Shown here piece by piece: positions 32,959 to 44,046 of a stretch of 64,000 nucleotides of DNA. Numbering within the stretch: position 1 is the stretch's first letter; each line of letters begins with the position of its first letter. Position numbers and translations under genes: made by a program. Source of the stretch: Pogonophryne albipinna (taxonomy: Eukaryota > Chordata > Actinopteri > Perciformes > Artedidraconidae). Under the pieces are notes generated by a model. It saw only the letters and a program-made list of their open reading frames with translations. It was not told the DNA's origin and ran no database searches. Location of the stretch: NCBI GenBank assembly GCA_028583405.1, contig JAPTMU010000032.1, forward strand, positions 496,001 through 560,000, in the 5' to 3' direction.

Positions 32959-33637
32959 TATGGCCCATTCCCAAACCGCCCCCTACACCCTACCCCTCCG
33001 TTTGCGCGTTCGCGCGGAGGGTCCGCCATATTGAGGGCTGTTCCAAAGCAACGAGTGTGGAGGGGGAGTGGGCTATCAAGCCCTCAAACAGCGAGTCTGC
33101 AGCGGTGCTGACTTGAGACCGGTCTCTACCTGACCGGAGTCACGCTGTGTGTGTCCGTCAGGAAACACGCTGTTTACAAGTAGTTCCAGCAAACATCCAC
33201 TGATAAATTGCGATGTTAACAACCTCATGATAACCTCATATGCTTTTAACTTAGGATCATACCTGTGTTTAGTCTAGAAAAAGGTAAATGTGTGCATTTT
33301 ATTATAAAGTTGTGTATATTTACAGACCGTTGCAAAAACTAAGAAGCTTATAAACATCAGGTTTAAAACTAAAAGAGCTTTGAAACACAATGAAAGATGT
33401 TTGGAGTTTTATTTGAGTTATTCATTTAAACTTTTTGTCTAAGAGATGCTGATTTGAAACCGTTGTTACATACAGTTACGGCACTTCCTGTTTCTGCCGG
33501 AGAGAGGGGAGGCCGTTCCAAAGCTTGCTGCTGTGTTTACTCCCTCCATCTGACAGGAGGGAGCCTCATGTGTCACTCCGTCACGGAGGGGGAGTGTGTA
33601 GGGGTAGGGTGTAGGGCGTGGTTTGGGATTGGGCCTA
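32959..33637. mobile_element. MITE with TAGGCCCAAT-type ends, copy 2 (longer)
   Basis: The left end is TATGGCCCATTCCCAAACC and the right end is GTTTGGGATTGGGCCTA, the same family as 30037-30412. The interior is about 300 bp longer. Both share GGAGGGGGAGTG and TTTGAAAC/GTTTC near the middle, so one may be a deletion product of the other. Confidence 0.7.
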
Positions 33638-33986
33638 AGTGTATACAGTAAAAAAAGATGATCTCATTACTATTAGTCAATAATGAGTGAGGATGCCGGT
33701 CTGTCTCTGGCTGCAGATCTGTGAGGGAGCTTCCTGTTTGCTGAGCTGTCATTATCATGTTTAACTGGCTTTGAACAGCTGCTTCAGAGAGCAGATGTGA
33801 CTGAGGGAGTATTACATAATCACCCCAGCAGCTGATCATCATCTGTGCTGTGTGCTGTTCACGCATCAACAGGATGGTGTAATGGATATGTGATTTTGGC
33901 ATGAATCGAAAAGATAAACAACAATCACACACAGAAATACAATCCTCTGATGAGGAGCTGCTGAAGGAGCGATATATATAAAAAAG

Positions 33987-34860
33987 TAGGGCTGTCAACG
34001 CATTAACGCATTAACGCACGATTCATCTGGAAACCTTAACCCATTCCTCCCATCTTTCCAGCATGGATTTGTGCCATGAATTGCATGGGAGTGAAAAGGC
34101 AAAGAAAAGCGGAGGAACTGACAAAAGCTACATGTGTTGCACTGACTGGAGAACACTGAACGTCAGTAAGACCATCAATACCTCGGTGTAACCGAACACT
34201 GACAGATTGTTCTGCTCTAACATGCTCACATTATACAGAGGGTCATCACTGCAGCTCTCCAATGAAGTGGCTGTCGATGCGTGGGCTACATCTGTGAGGG
34301 CCTAAGATATTCTCCAAAATAATATTTAAAAACATTAAAAAAATATATATTTTTTTTTATATTAAAAAAAAAAAAATCTTTTTAGCAAATATTTTTCATT
34401 AGTTTTACCAAAATAACTTGATTTAATTGTATTTAAAATAACATTTCCAAAGAAATAAATCCTTCGAATTCGCCTATTCAGTTTCTGTTGGAATGTGAAG
34501 GGTTAAATGAAAGAAGCTCGTCTCTGCGAGTTACTGTGAAGAGAGGAGCTGATAGACGTCCAGGCGGTCCAGCTATGAATTCACAGAGGGCCCGCTATAG
34601 TAACTGAACGAGAAAGTAATGTCAAATGACAGTACAATTGACCAATCATATCTTCCCTCTAAATGGGTGGGTGTTATTATCGCGGACAAGTTCCGCCCGC
34701 TGTGAAACTTTTCTTGTTTCCATAGCAACAACAACTTCCTGTCAACAGCGTTAACTCGCCTTCAAAATAAAAGCATGCCAAATTACACTTAAGACATACA
34801 ACTGCAACGAAAGTAACAAACACAATGCAATATCCTTTTCAATTTCAAAGAACACAAATA
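33987..34860. repeat. Unresolved transposon-like region (GGGCTGTCAACGC start)
   Basis: AGGGCTGTCAACGCATTAAC at 33987 looks like the terminus of a known type of fish DNA transposon, with a repeated CATTAACG word. A matching right end was not found; GTTAACTCGCC near 34750 is a candidate. No coding. Confidence 0.35.
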
Positions 34861-34999
34861 GGGTTATTTACAGGTGTTGTTTTGTGTGGTAGAGGGTCGC
34901 TTTCATTGATGCGTTTTGCACCCCGGGCCGTTGTTTTGATATTCCGCTGAAGTATACGCTGTGACGTAATAACTCGAGGGAAGGGGTGGGGTCAGAGGG

Positions 35000-35080
35000 C
35001 CTAGGTATAAAAGTCACGGCTCGCCACTGGTCCCCGGTGTGTCAGGGAACTCACGCAGCGTCAGAAAATAAAACCCTCTC
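35000..35080 (+). promoter_or_regulatory. TATA-type promoter-like and poly(A)-like block
   Basis: GGTATAAAAGTCACGGC near 35005 is a good TATA box, and AATAAAACCC follows about 60 bases later at 35069. This spacing resembles an LTR R region or a TE promoter. LTR boundaries, a primer-binding site and coding domains were not found. Confidence 0.3.
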
Positions 35081-35169
35081 TCTTTTCCTCCGTACCCAAA
35101 TCTCTAAAAACGGGGCTACAACGGCGCTGATCCAGATTTGTGGCGATTTCACGTAATATCGGCAGCGGA

Positions 35170-35649
35170 CCCACAGCACTATCAGAAACGTTGCTATCAG
35201 AAACAATGCCCAACTGTTTTGGACGTAATATGGTCAGTGCATGTTTACATTAGCATCGCTAACACTCAGAGCTAACCTGTACTGGAGAACATGTGTGTGA
35301 AGAAGCAGGAAATAAAAAGGAACTCACCTTGTGGTATAACCGGCAAGAGAGAAAGCCTTTGAGCTCCATACTGTTTCAGAAAGAATCCTTGATAATCCAT
35401 GATATGGCGTTTCATCACGGCAGTATTTAGTTTAGACAGTAGCTGCCGGGTCCCGCATGAGCTCAGACCCCGCCTTTTTTATTTTTATCAATTTTTGAAA
35501 CAGGAAGTGAAACAGAGGGATATGAGGCATGGCTAGAATGGGTGATCTGTTTGGTATTTGGAGCAAAACACTTCATAGACATGTTTTTTATATATTTGTA
35601 TATATCTGAGACCTATGCTATTGCCTAAAAATAGCATGATAGGTGACCT
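35170..35649 (-). mobile_element. TTAA-type element, right end only
   Basis: The right end reads CATGATAGGTGACCT then TTAA (35650-35653), so on the minus strand it starts AGGTCACCTATCATG, the form of a common fish TTAA family. A left end was not found. On the minus strand a short open exon-like segment (ATG at 35415 to a GTGAGT donor at 35327) encodes MDYQGFFLKQYGAQRLSLLP; it may be a first coding exon of the element but no domain is recognised. Confidence 0.4.
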
Positions 35650-35653
35650 TTAA

Positions 35654-36052
35654 TAGTAAGTTGGTCTATTACAGCGTAGTCTAACTCACTCTGTATATTT
35701 TACACTGTGTATTCAATAGATGCTCTATAAATACAGCACATCTTTTTCTACTGTGGATATGTTTTATATTTACGATATTTCTTTGTTTTTATTATATTTC
35801 TTACTCATGCAATGCCTTGTAATGCAGCATCCATAAACTATATCTGATTTAATAAACTGTAAAGCCAATGCACAAACCTGTATATTAAATTAATTGCATA
35901 TTTAGTTCCTTATCAACATGGAAGGGATTTAGACTCCAGTCTGTACTCTGGACTGGTCCACCATGAGCACACTCTCCCAACATTCTCACAACGGCAACAT
36001 GGACATGAGAGTATCAGTATGACATCATGACATGCAGGAGAGTGAAACCTAC
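35654..36052. other. ADAMTS17 intron next to exon A
   Basis: No repeat or coding recognised. Confidence 0.4.
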
Positions 36053-36158
36053 TTGTGTCCCAGCTCGTGAGCTATGGTGAAGGCCAGGTTGAGTCCATTG
36101 TCCTCAGCTAACACACACTTCCTCTTGGTACTGCAGACACCCCCCAGATACGCAATAC
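36053..36158 (-). CDS. adamts17: ADAMTS17 coding exon (exon A of this window)
   Basis: This 106-bp minus-strand exon lies between GTTACAG and GTAGGT. It begins in phase 2 (two bases completing a Gly codon), reads [20 protein letters not shown] then [14 protein letters not shown], and ends with two bases of the Asn codon completed by exon B. HELGH supplies two zinc-binding histidines and the catalytic Glu of the reprolysin-type protease. The [20 protein letters not shown] block is characteristic of ADAMTS17. The preceding exons (signal peptide, prodomain, N-terminal protease) were not found in the remaining 27.8 kb of the window. Confidence 0.95.
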
Positions 36159-36839
36159 CTGTAACACAGCAACATGACAAAACAGTGAGTTTAATAAATA
36201 ACACTTTCTAATTGGTGATTTCAAATAACAAACTGGGTAAAAGGTGTCTCTATTCACTTCTGATTAACAGACGCTTGGATTATATATGACCCAGTAACTG
36301 TTCCCTTCACTGTATTGTATGGAGTTTCAATGGGCTATGGAAAAACTCCTAAAATGGAGTTGCATTCAGCTTACTCATGTTCTGGTCAATAATCTCCACC
36401 ACTGGTATCAGAAAGTTGTAGAAGCAAAAGCAGGAGTTAACCAATCAGAGTTAAGTGTCCTATGAAGTTCCTTTGTATCGCAAACGCGAGTCGCATCTCA
36501 GGCAAACCTCAAACGGACTATAAACTGTAAACAAAAGTAATGTGCATTGAAATACTGTTCAACAATTGGTCAGACATTAAGCGGGTAAAAACGCAAATCC
36601 TGGCAATTTCTACTGTAGCCTCCTCCATGGAGCATCGGCAGGTTATTTTCATGCTGCTGTTAATCTGGAGAGCATATCAACAGACTCTAGTGGACGGCGC
36701 ATGGGATTATATAATCAGACACGTAAATACTACGCTTCCTATGTTTCGGTGGACACAAACAAACCGCACCAAGGGGTTAAAATCTCCAGGGTTCGATTCA
36801 ACCGGACTATACAAGGCTGGTGTGAACGCAACCTTAGAA
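36159..36839. other. Intron stretch before the L2 copy
   Basis: The N-terminal part of the plus-strand ORF starting at 36540 lies here but has no recognisable domain; it only becomes meaningful once the L2 sequence begins at about 36840. Confidence 0.4.
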
Positions 36840-37590
36840 GTTACTAAATCAGCCTACTATCACCTAAAGAACATATCTAGGATTAAAAGACTAATGTCAC
36901 AGCAGGATTTGGAAAAACTTGTCCATGCTTTTATCTTCAGTAGACTCGACTACTGCAATGGTGTCTTTGCAGGTCTCACTAAAAAATCTATTAGAAAGCT
37001 GCAGCTAATTCAGAACGCCGCTGCTCGAGTCCTCACTACCACTAAGAAAGTGGATCACATCACTCCTGTTCTGAAGTCTTTACACTGGCTTCCTGTGTGT
37101 CAAAGAATAGATTTCAAAATACTGCTGCTGGTTTATAAAGCACTGAATGGTTTAGGCCCAAAATACATTTCTGACCTCCTGCTAAATTATGAACCATCCA
37201 GATCTCTCAGGTCTTCAGGGACTGGTCAGCTTTCTGTCCCCAGAGTCAGAACTAAACATGGAGAGGCAGCGTTTAGTTATTATGCTCCAAATATCTGGAA
37301 CAAACTGCCAGAAACCTGCAGGTCCGCTGCAACTCTGACTACTTTTAAATCCAGGCTGAAGACTTTTCTTTTTGTCGCTGCTTTTAATTGAACTATTCAT
37401 ATCTTAGACTGCACTGTAACTTTTATCACTGTAACTTTTATCCATGTATTTTTTCTTTTAATGTTTATTTTATTAGCTTTTCTTTTTAATGATTTTAAAT
37501 GACATTTTCTTAATGTCTTTCATTTTTTGTAAAGCACTTTGAATTGCCTTGTGTTGAAAAGTGCTATATAAATAAACTTGCCTTGCCTAG
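36840..37590 (+). mobile_element. 5'-truncated L2-clade LINE, copy 2
   Basis: This copy begins within VTKSAYYHLKNIS and runs through KLVHAFIFSRLDYCNGVFAG, VLKSLHWLPVCQRIDFKI and TFKSRLKTFLF, then the 3' UTR and the tail GTGCTATATAAATAAACTTG. Unlike copy 1 at 4440 it is in frame across VCQRID, so it shows that copy 1 has a two-base insertion. RT catalytic motifs are absent because of truncation. Confidence 0.85.
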
Positions 37591-38190
37591 AAGCGGAGGA
37601 TCTGAGTAAAGAAGTTCCAAAAATATTCAATCAACCTTTCAACTAGGCACTTGACACAGACACGCGTGTGGGCAAACACACACCCACACACACACACACT
37701 TTCTGTCGGTCTATGGCGCCTCGCGAAACCTCATTTAGATTAAGACTGTCATGAAAATGAAACAAATAATAAATAAAAAACAGATGACAGGCAGAGAAGA
37801 ACAGAGTCTACTCAGCCAACCCAGCAAACACACGTATCACTTCACTGTCTGGTGAAATGAATGAAGCTTCAGGATTCAGGTTCAGTTCGATAAGAGCTGG
37901 TCGGAAGAAACAGAGGATCAGCTGGATGTTCGCCTCTTAGATAAACCTCAGAGTGGAGATGATATAGACTTTAGGTTCAATTTAATCGACGTTCCCGTTT
38001 TGTCACAAATCTGTCAGTGTGGGTCATTATAAAGCTCCAGTGACTGCAAATAAGAAGCTGAGAGTTAGCTAAAAGAGTTTGTCCAGTAGTGGCCAAAGAT
38101 CCATTTGTCTTCGTTAGTTTTCTGAGCTACTGGCGTCTATCTCCTATGTAGTGAGGTCAGAAGTGAAGACCCTTTTTAGTTGTTCACAGG
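37591..38190. other. Intron stretch, nothing recognised
   Basis: Contains a short (CA)n near 37677-37700. No ORF or repeat end was identified. Confidence 0.4.
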
Positions 38191-38206
38191 CGGTGAAACG
38201 GTGGGT

Positions 38207-38492
38207 TACGTATTGTAACCCTAGTTCTATAAGCACAGGCGGAGCCCTCTACTGGACTCTATGGGTACTACTCTCATCAATGATACGCGAGCGTTCACAC
38301 ACTGAAGTTTTATAAAAGTAGCCGACCAATCAGGGCGAGCCTACCTGAATGGGCGCGCAGGCACACAGTATATAAGGCTGCTACGCCTCCTGACTGTCAT
38401 CCTACACCCTCTTCAGCGAGCAGCATAGGAAAGACAGGGCCCCTAGGTAGAGGGCTCCGCCTGTGCTTATAGAACTAGGGTAACAATACGTA
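38207..38492. repeat. DIRS terminal inverted repeat pair with TATA boxes in loop
   Basis: 46-bp arms at 38207-38252 and 38447-38492 (core CTATAAGCACAGGCGGAGCC) pair almost perfectly around a 194-bp loop. The loop carries TTTTATAAAAGTAG and GTATATAAGGC, two TATA-like boxes, suggesting an element promoter. CCTCTACTGGACTCTATGGG occurs just after the left arm's last bases and again at 38524. Confidence 0.75.
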
Positions 38493-38779
38493 GCCAACCA
38501 TTCTATCTCACACAGGCTCTGCCCTCTACTGGACTCTATGGGTACAGTGGGTGGAGCCCCGATGGATAAACGCCCTGTCGTCCCACAACATCGACCCACC
38601 ACACTGCCCCTGACCGGCCTTTGGCTAACAGCCACCGCACCCCAACTTCCTATCACCCGGTTGAGACCGTGGATAAGTCGGGGCCGCAGCTTACATGGCT
38701 GGGTAGAGCCTAATTGGTCTGAATAAGCCCATAGCTCCACTCTGCAGGTGCCAGCGCAAGTGACTACACACTGTGCACC

Positions 38780-38940
38780 ACGTTTCCCAGGTCCCTAAGG
38801 AGCATGGGGAAAACGTAAGTGTACTATGTCCTCCACACTCAGACGCTTACCTCGTGTAGTGTGTGCACGGACCCTAGTGGGGAGAGTCCTCCAACCCTGT
38901 ATGGGGCTTACGTTTCCCAGGTCCCTAAGGAGCATGGGAC
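38780..38940. repeat. Direct repeat CGTTTCCCAGGTCCCTAAGG in DIRS-2
   Basis: A 29-base block (continuing AGCATGGG) occurs near 38780 and again near 38909, each followed by AACGTAAGTG. Each block is itself a loose palindrome (TTACGTT ... AACGTAA). Confidence 0.75.
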
Positions 38941-39458
38941 AACGTAAGTGCATTGTCATGACCTGGATCTTGGCCATAACAAAAGCGTGGAAAGGACAAG
39001 ATATATGAAAAGATATTTATTAACCACAACCCAACGTTAAACAAAACTAACATAAAGGCAAGGCAAAAGCATAAACGAAAAGGCTGCTCTCCTAAAACAG
39101 GTTCTCCGCGGAGAGAGTCATCGAGAGTCACACATTTGCTGAACATGCGTGGGGATAGGGAATAGCCGAACGGTAGTCTGTTGTACTCGTAGGCTATCCC
39201 CTGGAAGGCAAAACGCAAATACTTTCTGTGCTTTGGAGCAATTTTGACATGAAAGTAAGCGTCTCAGGTCGATGGTTTGTGAACCAATCGCCCGGCTGCA
39301 CCAGTGCCAGTAATTGTTTTATGGTTAACATATGGAACTTTTTGCAGACAATGTGCTGATTCAGGATGCGAAGATCCAGAATGGATCTGAATTCTCCTGT
39401 CTTCTTGGAAACCAGGAAGTACATGGAGTACCCTTTTCTCTGTCCTGAGAGTGCACAA
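38925..39458 (-). pseudogene. DIRS reverse transcriptase fragment
   Basis: The first segment reads MYFLVSKKTGEFRSILDLRI and continues with HMLTIKQLLALVQPGDWFT (RT motifs 1 and 2 region). After a frame change, LRFAFQGIAYEYNRLPFGYS and SPRMFSKCV match the block before the catalytic YLDD, which is lost in an internal deletion. The order and wording match the RT of the DIRS at 21180-22078. Confidence 0.75.
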
Positions 39459-40392
39459 CAGACACAGTCTGTTTTTGCAAAAGGGCCTGAATCTCTGTTG
39501 AAAGGAAACCTATCTCGTCTTGGGATGATAGATTTGCCTCTCGTATGCCCCTGAATGGAGGATGCTGCAGAACTGGAGTGAGTAACCCAGTCTCAGTGTC
39601 CCGTCCATCCACTCTGTCAGTACACAGCTGAGCTTCCATTCCCCATCAAAAAAAGTGTTTTAGGGGACATGCAAGTCGCTGTGGAGCCGCAGCTAAGAAG
39701 CTGTGGTACTCTCTGGTGGCCCACTCCACCACCAAACCTTCCATAAAAGGAAGTTTGGCCCATGGGGGACTGACACAGAAAGGGCCGATTTTCTACTGAG
39801 GTCCTAGAACGCACCGCAGCCAGCTCTCGCGGGGCCGCGCGCTCCGTCATAATGCCGTGGCCACATTGACGGTGAAATGCATTAATCGGAGCTATCACAC
39901 TAGACTAGGTGTGTTTTCTGACAACAACACGCCGGCCATAATGTTCCTGCACCCGCATAGTGCTTTGACAGCACTTCCTGCGGTTTATCACACTCACATG
40001 CGCGCGCCCACCGGCTGCCTCCTTTACTGGAATTACAACGGGGGCGGCGAGTGGGGAGTAGAGATGGCAAATCCGGATCATTTTATGGACTCGGAGTCTT
40101 CTGAGTCAATCATTGAAGAGATCCGGATCATACGAGTCATTTGAGTCATTTGAGTCATATGAGTCAGCATGACCAAGACCGTAGAAATCCTACCGGTGAA
40201 ACCGAAAAGTTGTTGCATTTAACCAGCATATTAAACTAACGTTACATTAACCTCCGCTACACAGTGTCTTTTGCTTTAATAAAACATGTGTGTGTGTGTG
40301 CATTTTAAAAAATAAGTGTTTTGCATTATATGTATATAGTTATTTTAATATGTTCCTGTACTTAAGCTAATTTTGCACAATTGTGTTTTCAT

Positions 40393-40393
<1 letters not shown>

Positions 40394-40451
<58 letters not shown>

Positions 40452-40452
40452 T
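40394..40452. repeat. (TAA)n microsatellite
   Basis: About 19 perfect TAA units inside the hAT element. Confidence 0.95.
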
Positions 40453-40754
40453 GTATAATTACATTTTATATATTCTAACTGTTTTGCAATTTTCTATCAT
40501 TTGTTTCTTTTTGTGTGCCATGTTCAAAATAAACGAGTTTCCAAGTAAGATCCTTATTGGAAATGCAGATATTATTACAGGAGACTGTTGCACAACATGA
40601 ACATTGTGTTAGAAGTCTACACTGAAACTTAATTTAGAGCCGGAAAAATCGCGGGATCCGTGAATCCAGGTCAATGATCGAGAGAGACCAGTAGCCTACG
40701 AGGACTCAGAGCCGTAACATATAGCAGGCAGCAGATCCAGAGATCCAGCAGACT

Positions 40755-41070
40755 CGTCCCCATGCACGAATCTACAGCAGACTCAGCCCCTCCTCCGAGT
40801 CCCACGGCTCCCGCGAGTCCCACGGCTCCCGTGAGTCCCACGGCTCCCGCGACGAGTCGCAGCAGACTCAGAGATTTGCGGACTCACGGCTCACTCACGG
40901 CTCACGGCTCACTTACGGCTCCCGCGAGTCCAACGGCTCCCGCGAGTCCCACGGCTCCCTCGACGAGTCGCAGCAGACTCAGAGATTTGCGGACTCACGG
41001 CTCACTCACGGCTCACGGGACTCTCGCGGGAGCCGGAGGAGGGGCTGAATCTGCTGTTGATTCGTGCATG
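40755..41070. repeat. Compound direct and inverted GAGTC-rich repeat
   Basis: CCATGCACGAATCTACAGCA at the left pairs with CTGCTGTTGATTCGTGCATGG at the right, and GAGTCCCACGGCTCCCGCGA pairs with CTCGCGGGAGCC. Within, CGACGAGTCGCAGCAGACTC and the following 40 bases occur twice (about 40851 and 40961). Short GAGTCCCACGGCTCC units are tandem. Confidence 0.8.
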
Positions 41071-41299
41071 GCGACGAGTCTGCTGGATCTCTGGATACAA
41101 CAACGTTGTAATGTGATTTTACACGTTATAAAGAGAGTAAAGAGTGACGCAATTTATAGTTTTAATTTTTACGTCACATCAGGTGTAGGACTCAAAGGAC
41201 TCGGGTTAATCGAGAGGGAGACTCGTCACGACCGGCTCATTACTAGGATCCGGGTTAATGATCCGGATGAATCATGACTCGCCCATCTCTAGTGGGGAG

Positions 41300-42530
41300 C
41301 CGTGTCTCATAATGGGTGCCCAGTTAACATCGTATGAAACGGATCTTGCCGAATTCAACAATACATTATGGGGAAATGTGGAATTGTGGAGAGAAATGAA
41401 TTTTTTTTTAATCAATGCATTCGTCACACACACATCACTTTTCATGACTTTACAGTGGGAGGAGGCGGAAGAACTTGCCCTCGCGTCTTGGGTGGTGAGG
41501 CACACAGCTCTCGCCGCCGGGACGCTTCCTCCCACAGCCCGTCATTTCTGGGAGGACGGCCCACCCCACCCCGAAGCTCTCTGTTGGCGCGGAGCAGAGG
41601 CCTGTCGGGATCGCGTAGCCTGTCCCCGCGGATGCCGGTATTGAGCCGGTTCCGCAGGATCAGCCGATGAGGTAGAAGGAGCAGCGGGAGCCATGGATGC
41701 TCCAAACCGGCGCTTTTCTCTCCTTCTCACCGTGACGCCACGCTCTCCCCTTTGAGGAAGAGCCAGTGGCAGCATACGGCTAAGCTGCGACTTTTCTTCC
41801 TCCAAGCGTCTGAAACGCTGTGTGACCGATGAGATCGATCCGAAGAGCCCCTCCGTGGATACGGGGCCCCTAGGAGATCATCACGGTCCTTCCTGGAAAG
41901 AGCTGTGAGTCCCAGCCAGACGTGGCGTGATCCCACTGTGGCCAGGAACATTACACGGCCAGCTGCGGCGGCCACACCATGAATCAGATTATTCATCTGC
42001 CCAATGCTGCGTTCCAAATAATCACTCCGATCCTGAGATGGAAAGGCAGGGGCGTCCTGCTGAGGAGCAATCAGCGACACGCCCAGCACACCCAGATTAT
42101 TCGCCACTGCCGCCATCTGTGTTCGAGCCGGAATATTTTATCAAAATATTCCAGCGTCTCTCGGTCACGAGGCAGCAGGGGCAGAGGCTTCTTACCCTCC
42201 GCCCATCCTGCTACCTGTGGGAGCAGATGGGCTGCCAGGCTCTCGTCAAGGGGGGGCACGCCGGGACACGCCGTGTCCTTGCGGCCCTGCACCCTGAGGA
42301 TCCCCACCATACCAGCCACTGGAGCCTTCGTCTTCAGTGGCTGTCGCCACGACGCCTCCACACACTGCCAGATATCTGGCAATGGGGACGAAACGAAGGC
42401 TGGCTGCGCCGGGCGCACCGGGCCGTAGAACCAATGGCGGAGGCGGCGCATCAGTTTCGGCGGCAGTGCTGGGGGGAGCGGTAGCCCTACACGAACGGCG
42501 AACGTGAATGGCACCGCCTCTGCCATATCC
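41300..42530 (-). pseudogene. DIRS gag-like remnant
   Basis: Frames at 42694-42071, 42116-41727 and 41805-41442 together show a gag-like architecture: a C-terminal DIWQCVEASWRQPLKTKAPV, a middle SIGQMNNLIHGVAAAAGRVM and RHVWLGLTALS segment, and an Arg/Pro/Ser-rich part. The arrangement is like DIRS gag but the frames are badly broken and their order on the strand is partly permuted, so I am unsure of the domain boundaries. Confidence 0.5.
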
Positions 42531-42635
42531 TGGTCCCCAAACACTCGAAGCAGAGGTGAAAAGGGTGCATAGACGATGGAGGCAGGGCCGTATCCAGGAT
42601 TTCCTAAATACCGAGGTCCAAACGTGCTAGGGGGG

Positions 42636-42676
42636 TTCGGGGGTATACCCCCCCCACCCCCCCCCCCCCCCCCCGA
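42636..42676. repeat. Poly(C) low-complexity tract
   Basis: Almost pure C. It follows CAGGGCCGTATCCAGGATTT at about 42586, which looks like the end of a further TIR element whose partner end was not found. Confidence 0.85.
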
Positions 42677-42914
42677 GATTTTTGGGATTATCATGATCTA
42701 GTTAGGTGCTTTTTAAGTCCTGTGGGGGGTCACACATTGGATAATATATTGATTTCAAACCATGTCAGTGGATGCAGCATCAATTATTTTTGAAAGTGTA
42801 ATACATAAGAATCAGTTGATTGTTACTATTAATGATCTGGACATGCAGAAGAGGCTAAAATGATCACAAAACATTGTCAACATTCATTTTCCACGTCTCT
42901 CTCCTTTCCATAAC

Positions 42915-43452
42915 CTGCAGCCTCTCTTCCATCTTCTTGAGTCTCTCTGTCTTCTTCCTGTTCATTACTCTCTCTGTCCTCTACTCTTTCTCTTTGTTCA
43001 AACTCTCCCTCGTTGTTCACTGTTTGCTCCTCCTCACTTGTCGCTCCTGCCAGTGAATTAAAAGCAATTCAGCTATTTAGTTCATTTCACTTGTTTGTTT
43101 GCATTCTTTTTTTAATTTAAATCTGTTTTGTTTGATTCTCAAAAGAGAACAAAAATGTAAGCAAAATGTGTTTTATACAATTGTATGTTATGACATCAAA
43201 ACTGCAATAGATGTATGTTGTTTAAAACTATGCCTATTGTCTATATTGTAAATGAAGACTATTGTTATAGATAGATATATAGATAGATGGATGGATGGGG
43301 TTATTAAGCCTACATTATTTTGTGTGACTGTACCTGCAGTTCCTCCCTGACTTCCATCACTTTCTCTCTCTCTCTCTTTCTCTCTGCCTGTCCTGTCTCT
43401 TCCTTACCAAAGCTGAGCTTCGACTGACGTAGTCTTTTCATTATATCTGAGT
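42915..43452 (-). CDS. Split N-terminus of a hAT-like transposase, two exons
   Basis: On the minus strand ACACAG precedes exon 1 (43452-43408) with ATG at 43441 and MKRLRQSKLSFG. The frame crosses a GGTAAG donor at 43407 and resumes after GGCAG at 43046 with ATSEEEQTVNNEGEFEQRER to 42915, before a GTTATG donor. KRxRQSxLSFG followed by an acidic, low-complexity stretch is the usual start of fish hAT/ZMYM-like transposases. Phase agrees at the junction (TTT G / GA GCG). The downstream exons and the element ends were not identified, so it is partial. Confidence 0.4.
43268..43305. repeat. (GATA)n / (GATG)n simple repeat
   Basis: Short imperfect tetranucleotide tract. Confidence 0.85.
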
Positions 43453-44010
43453 CTGTGTAAAAAGAAAACAATACAATGTTATATCTTCAATGTTTTACTC
43501 AAATTGAAATGAAAGAAAAGCATTACAACGTTTGTTAAAAGGTACTCCTTCTGACATTGGATGAATGTAATTAACTGTAGCTCTCTAGCTAGTTTATTCA
43601 CGCAATTTAAACCAAAGTATAGCCTATAGCTGCAATATCGGACGTCCACTGACTAACGTAGTTAACGACTTAACTCTGACAACAGACCAGACACTAGGCT
43701 CATTCATCTACATCTGACATCATCAAACATTCCAAAGGTTCCCAATCTGAAAACAGAAAAGCATCCTTCTGTACATGGAAACACAGAGTGGAGTTAACCA
43801 AGGCCAACATTTTGGCAAAACCACTTTGAAAGCAGGTTCAGACAAACATAACACTCTGAGAAAAAAGACAGGGGTTGCAGTCGAATTGTCAATTTTGCTT
43901 AGGAATTCCTTATGAAGGGAAATGATGATGAGGTGGCAGCCATGATGAGAGCTGATCGGACTCTCAGGAATGGGCAACTTGGATGGTGGTGGGGGCCAAG
44001 ATTTACTTGG

Positions 44011-44046
<36 letters not shown>

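Larger units (their letters stand above)
40059..41291. mobile_element. Non-autonomous hAT element with TAGAGATGG ends
   Basis: TAGAGATGGCAAATCCGGATC at the left and a mirrored GATCCGGATG ... CCCATCTCTA at the right, flanked by identical gtggggag (40051-40058 and 41292-41299). The subterminal regions are packed with GAGTC/GACTC. It contains a (TAA)n tract and a complex inverted/direct repeat block at 40755-41070. The 171-residue Pro/Ser/Ala ORF at 40762-41277 is repeat-derived and has no domain. Confidence 0.85.
38190..42585 (-). mobile_element. Second DIRS-type retrotransposon, decayed
   Basis: The minus strand holds gag-like coding (about 42530-41300) and an RT fragment (about 39458-39140). 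RNase H and recombinase were not found, so it is internally deleted. The low-coordinate end has a terminal hairpin (38207-38252 with 38447-38492) and direct repeats of CTCTACTGGACTCTATGGGT, comparable to the ends of the DIRS at 19107-25095 but of different sequence. A 1.2-kb hAT (40059-41291) is inserted in it with a perfect 8-bp duplication. Confidence 0.65.

Noticed and set aside
40762..41277. 171-residue Pro/Ser/Ala-rich protein
   Set aside because: Built from GAGTCCCACGGCTCC tandem units of a hAT MITE; composition and repeats explain it.
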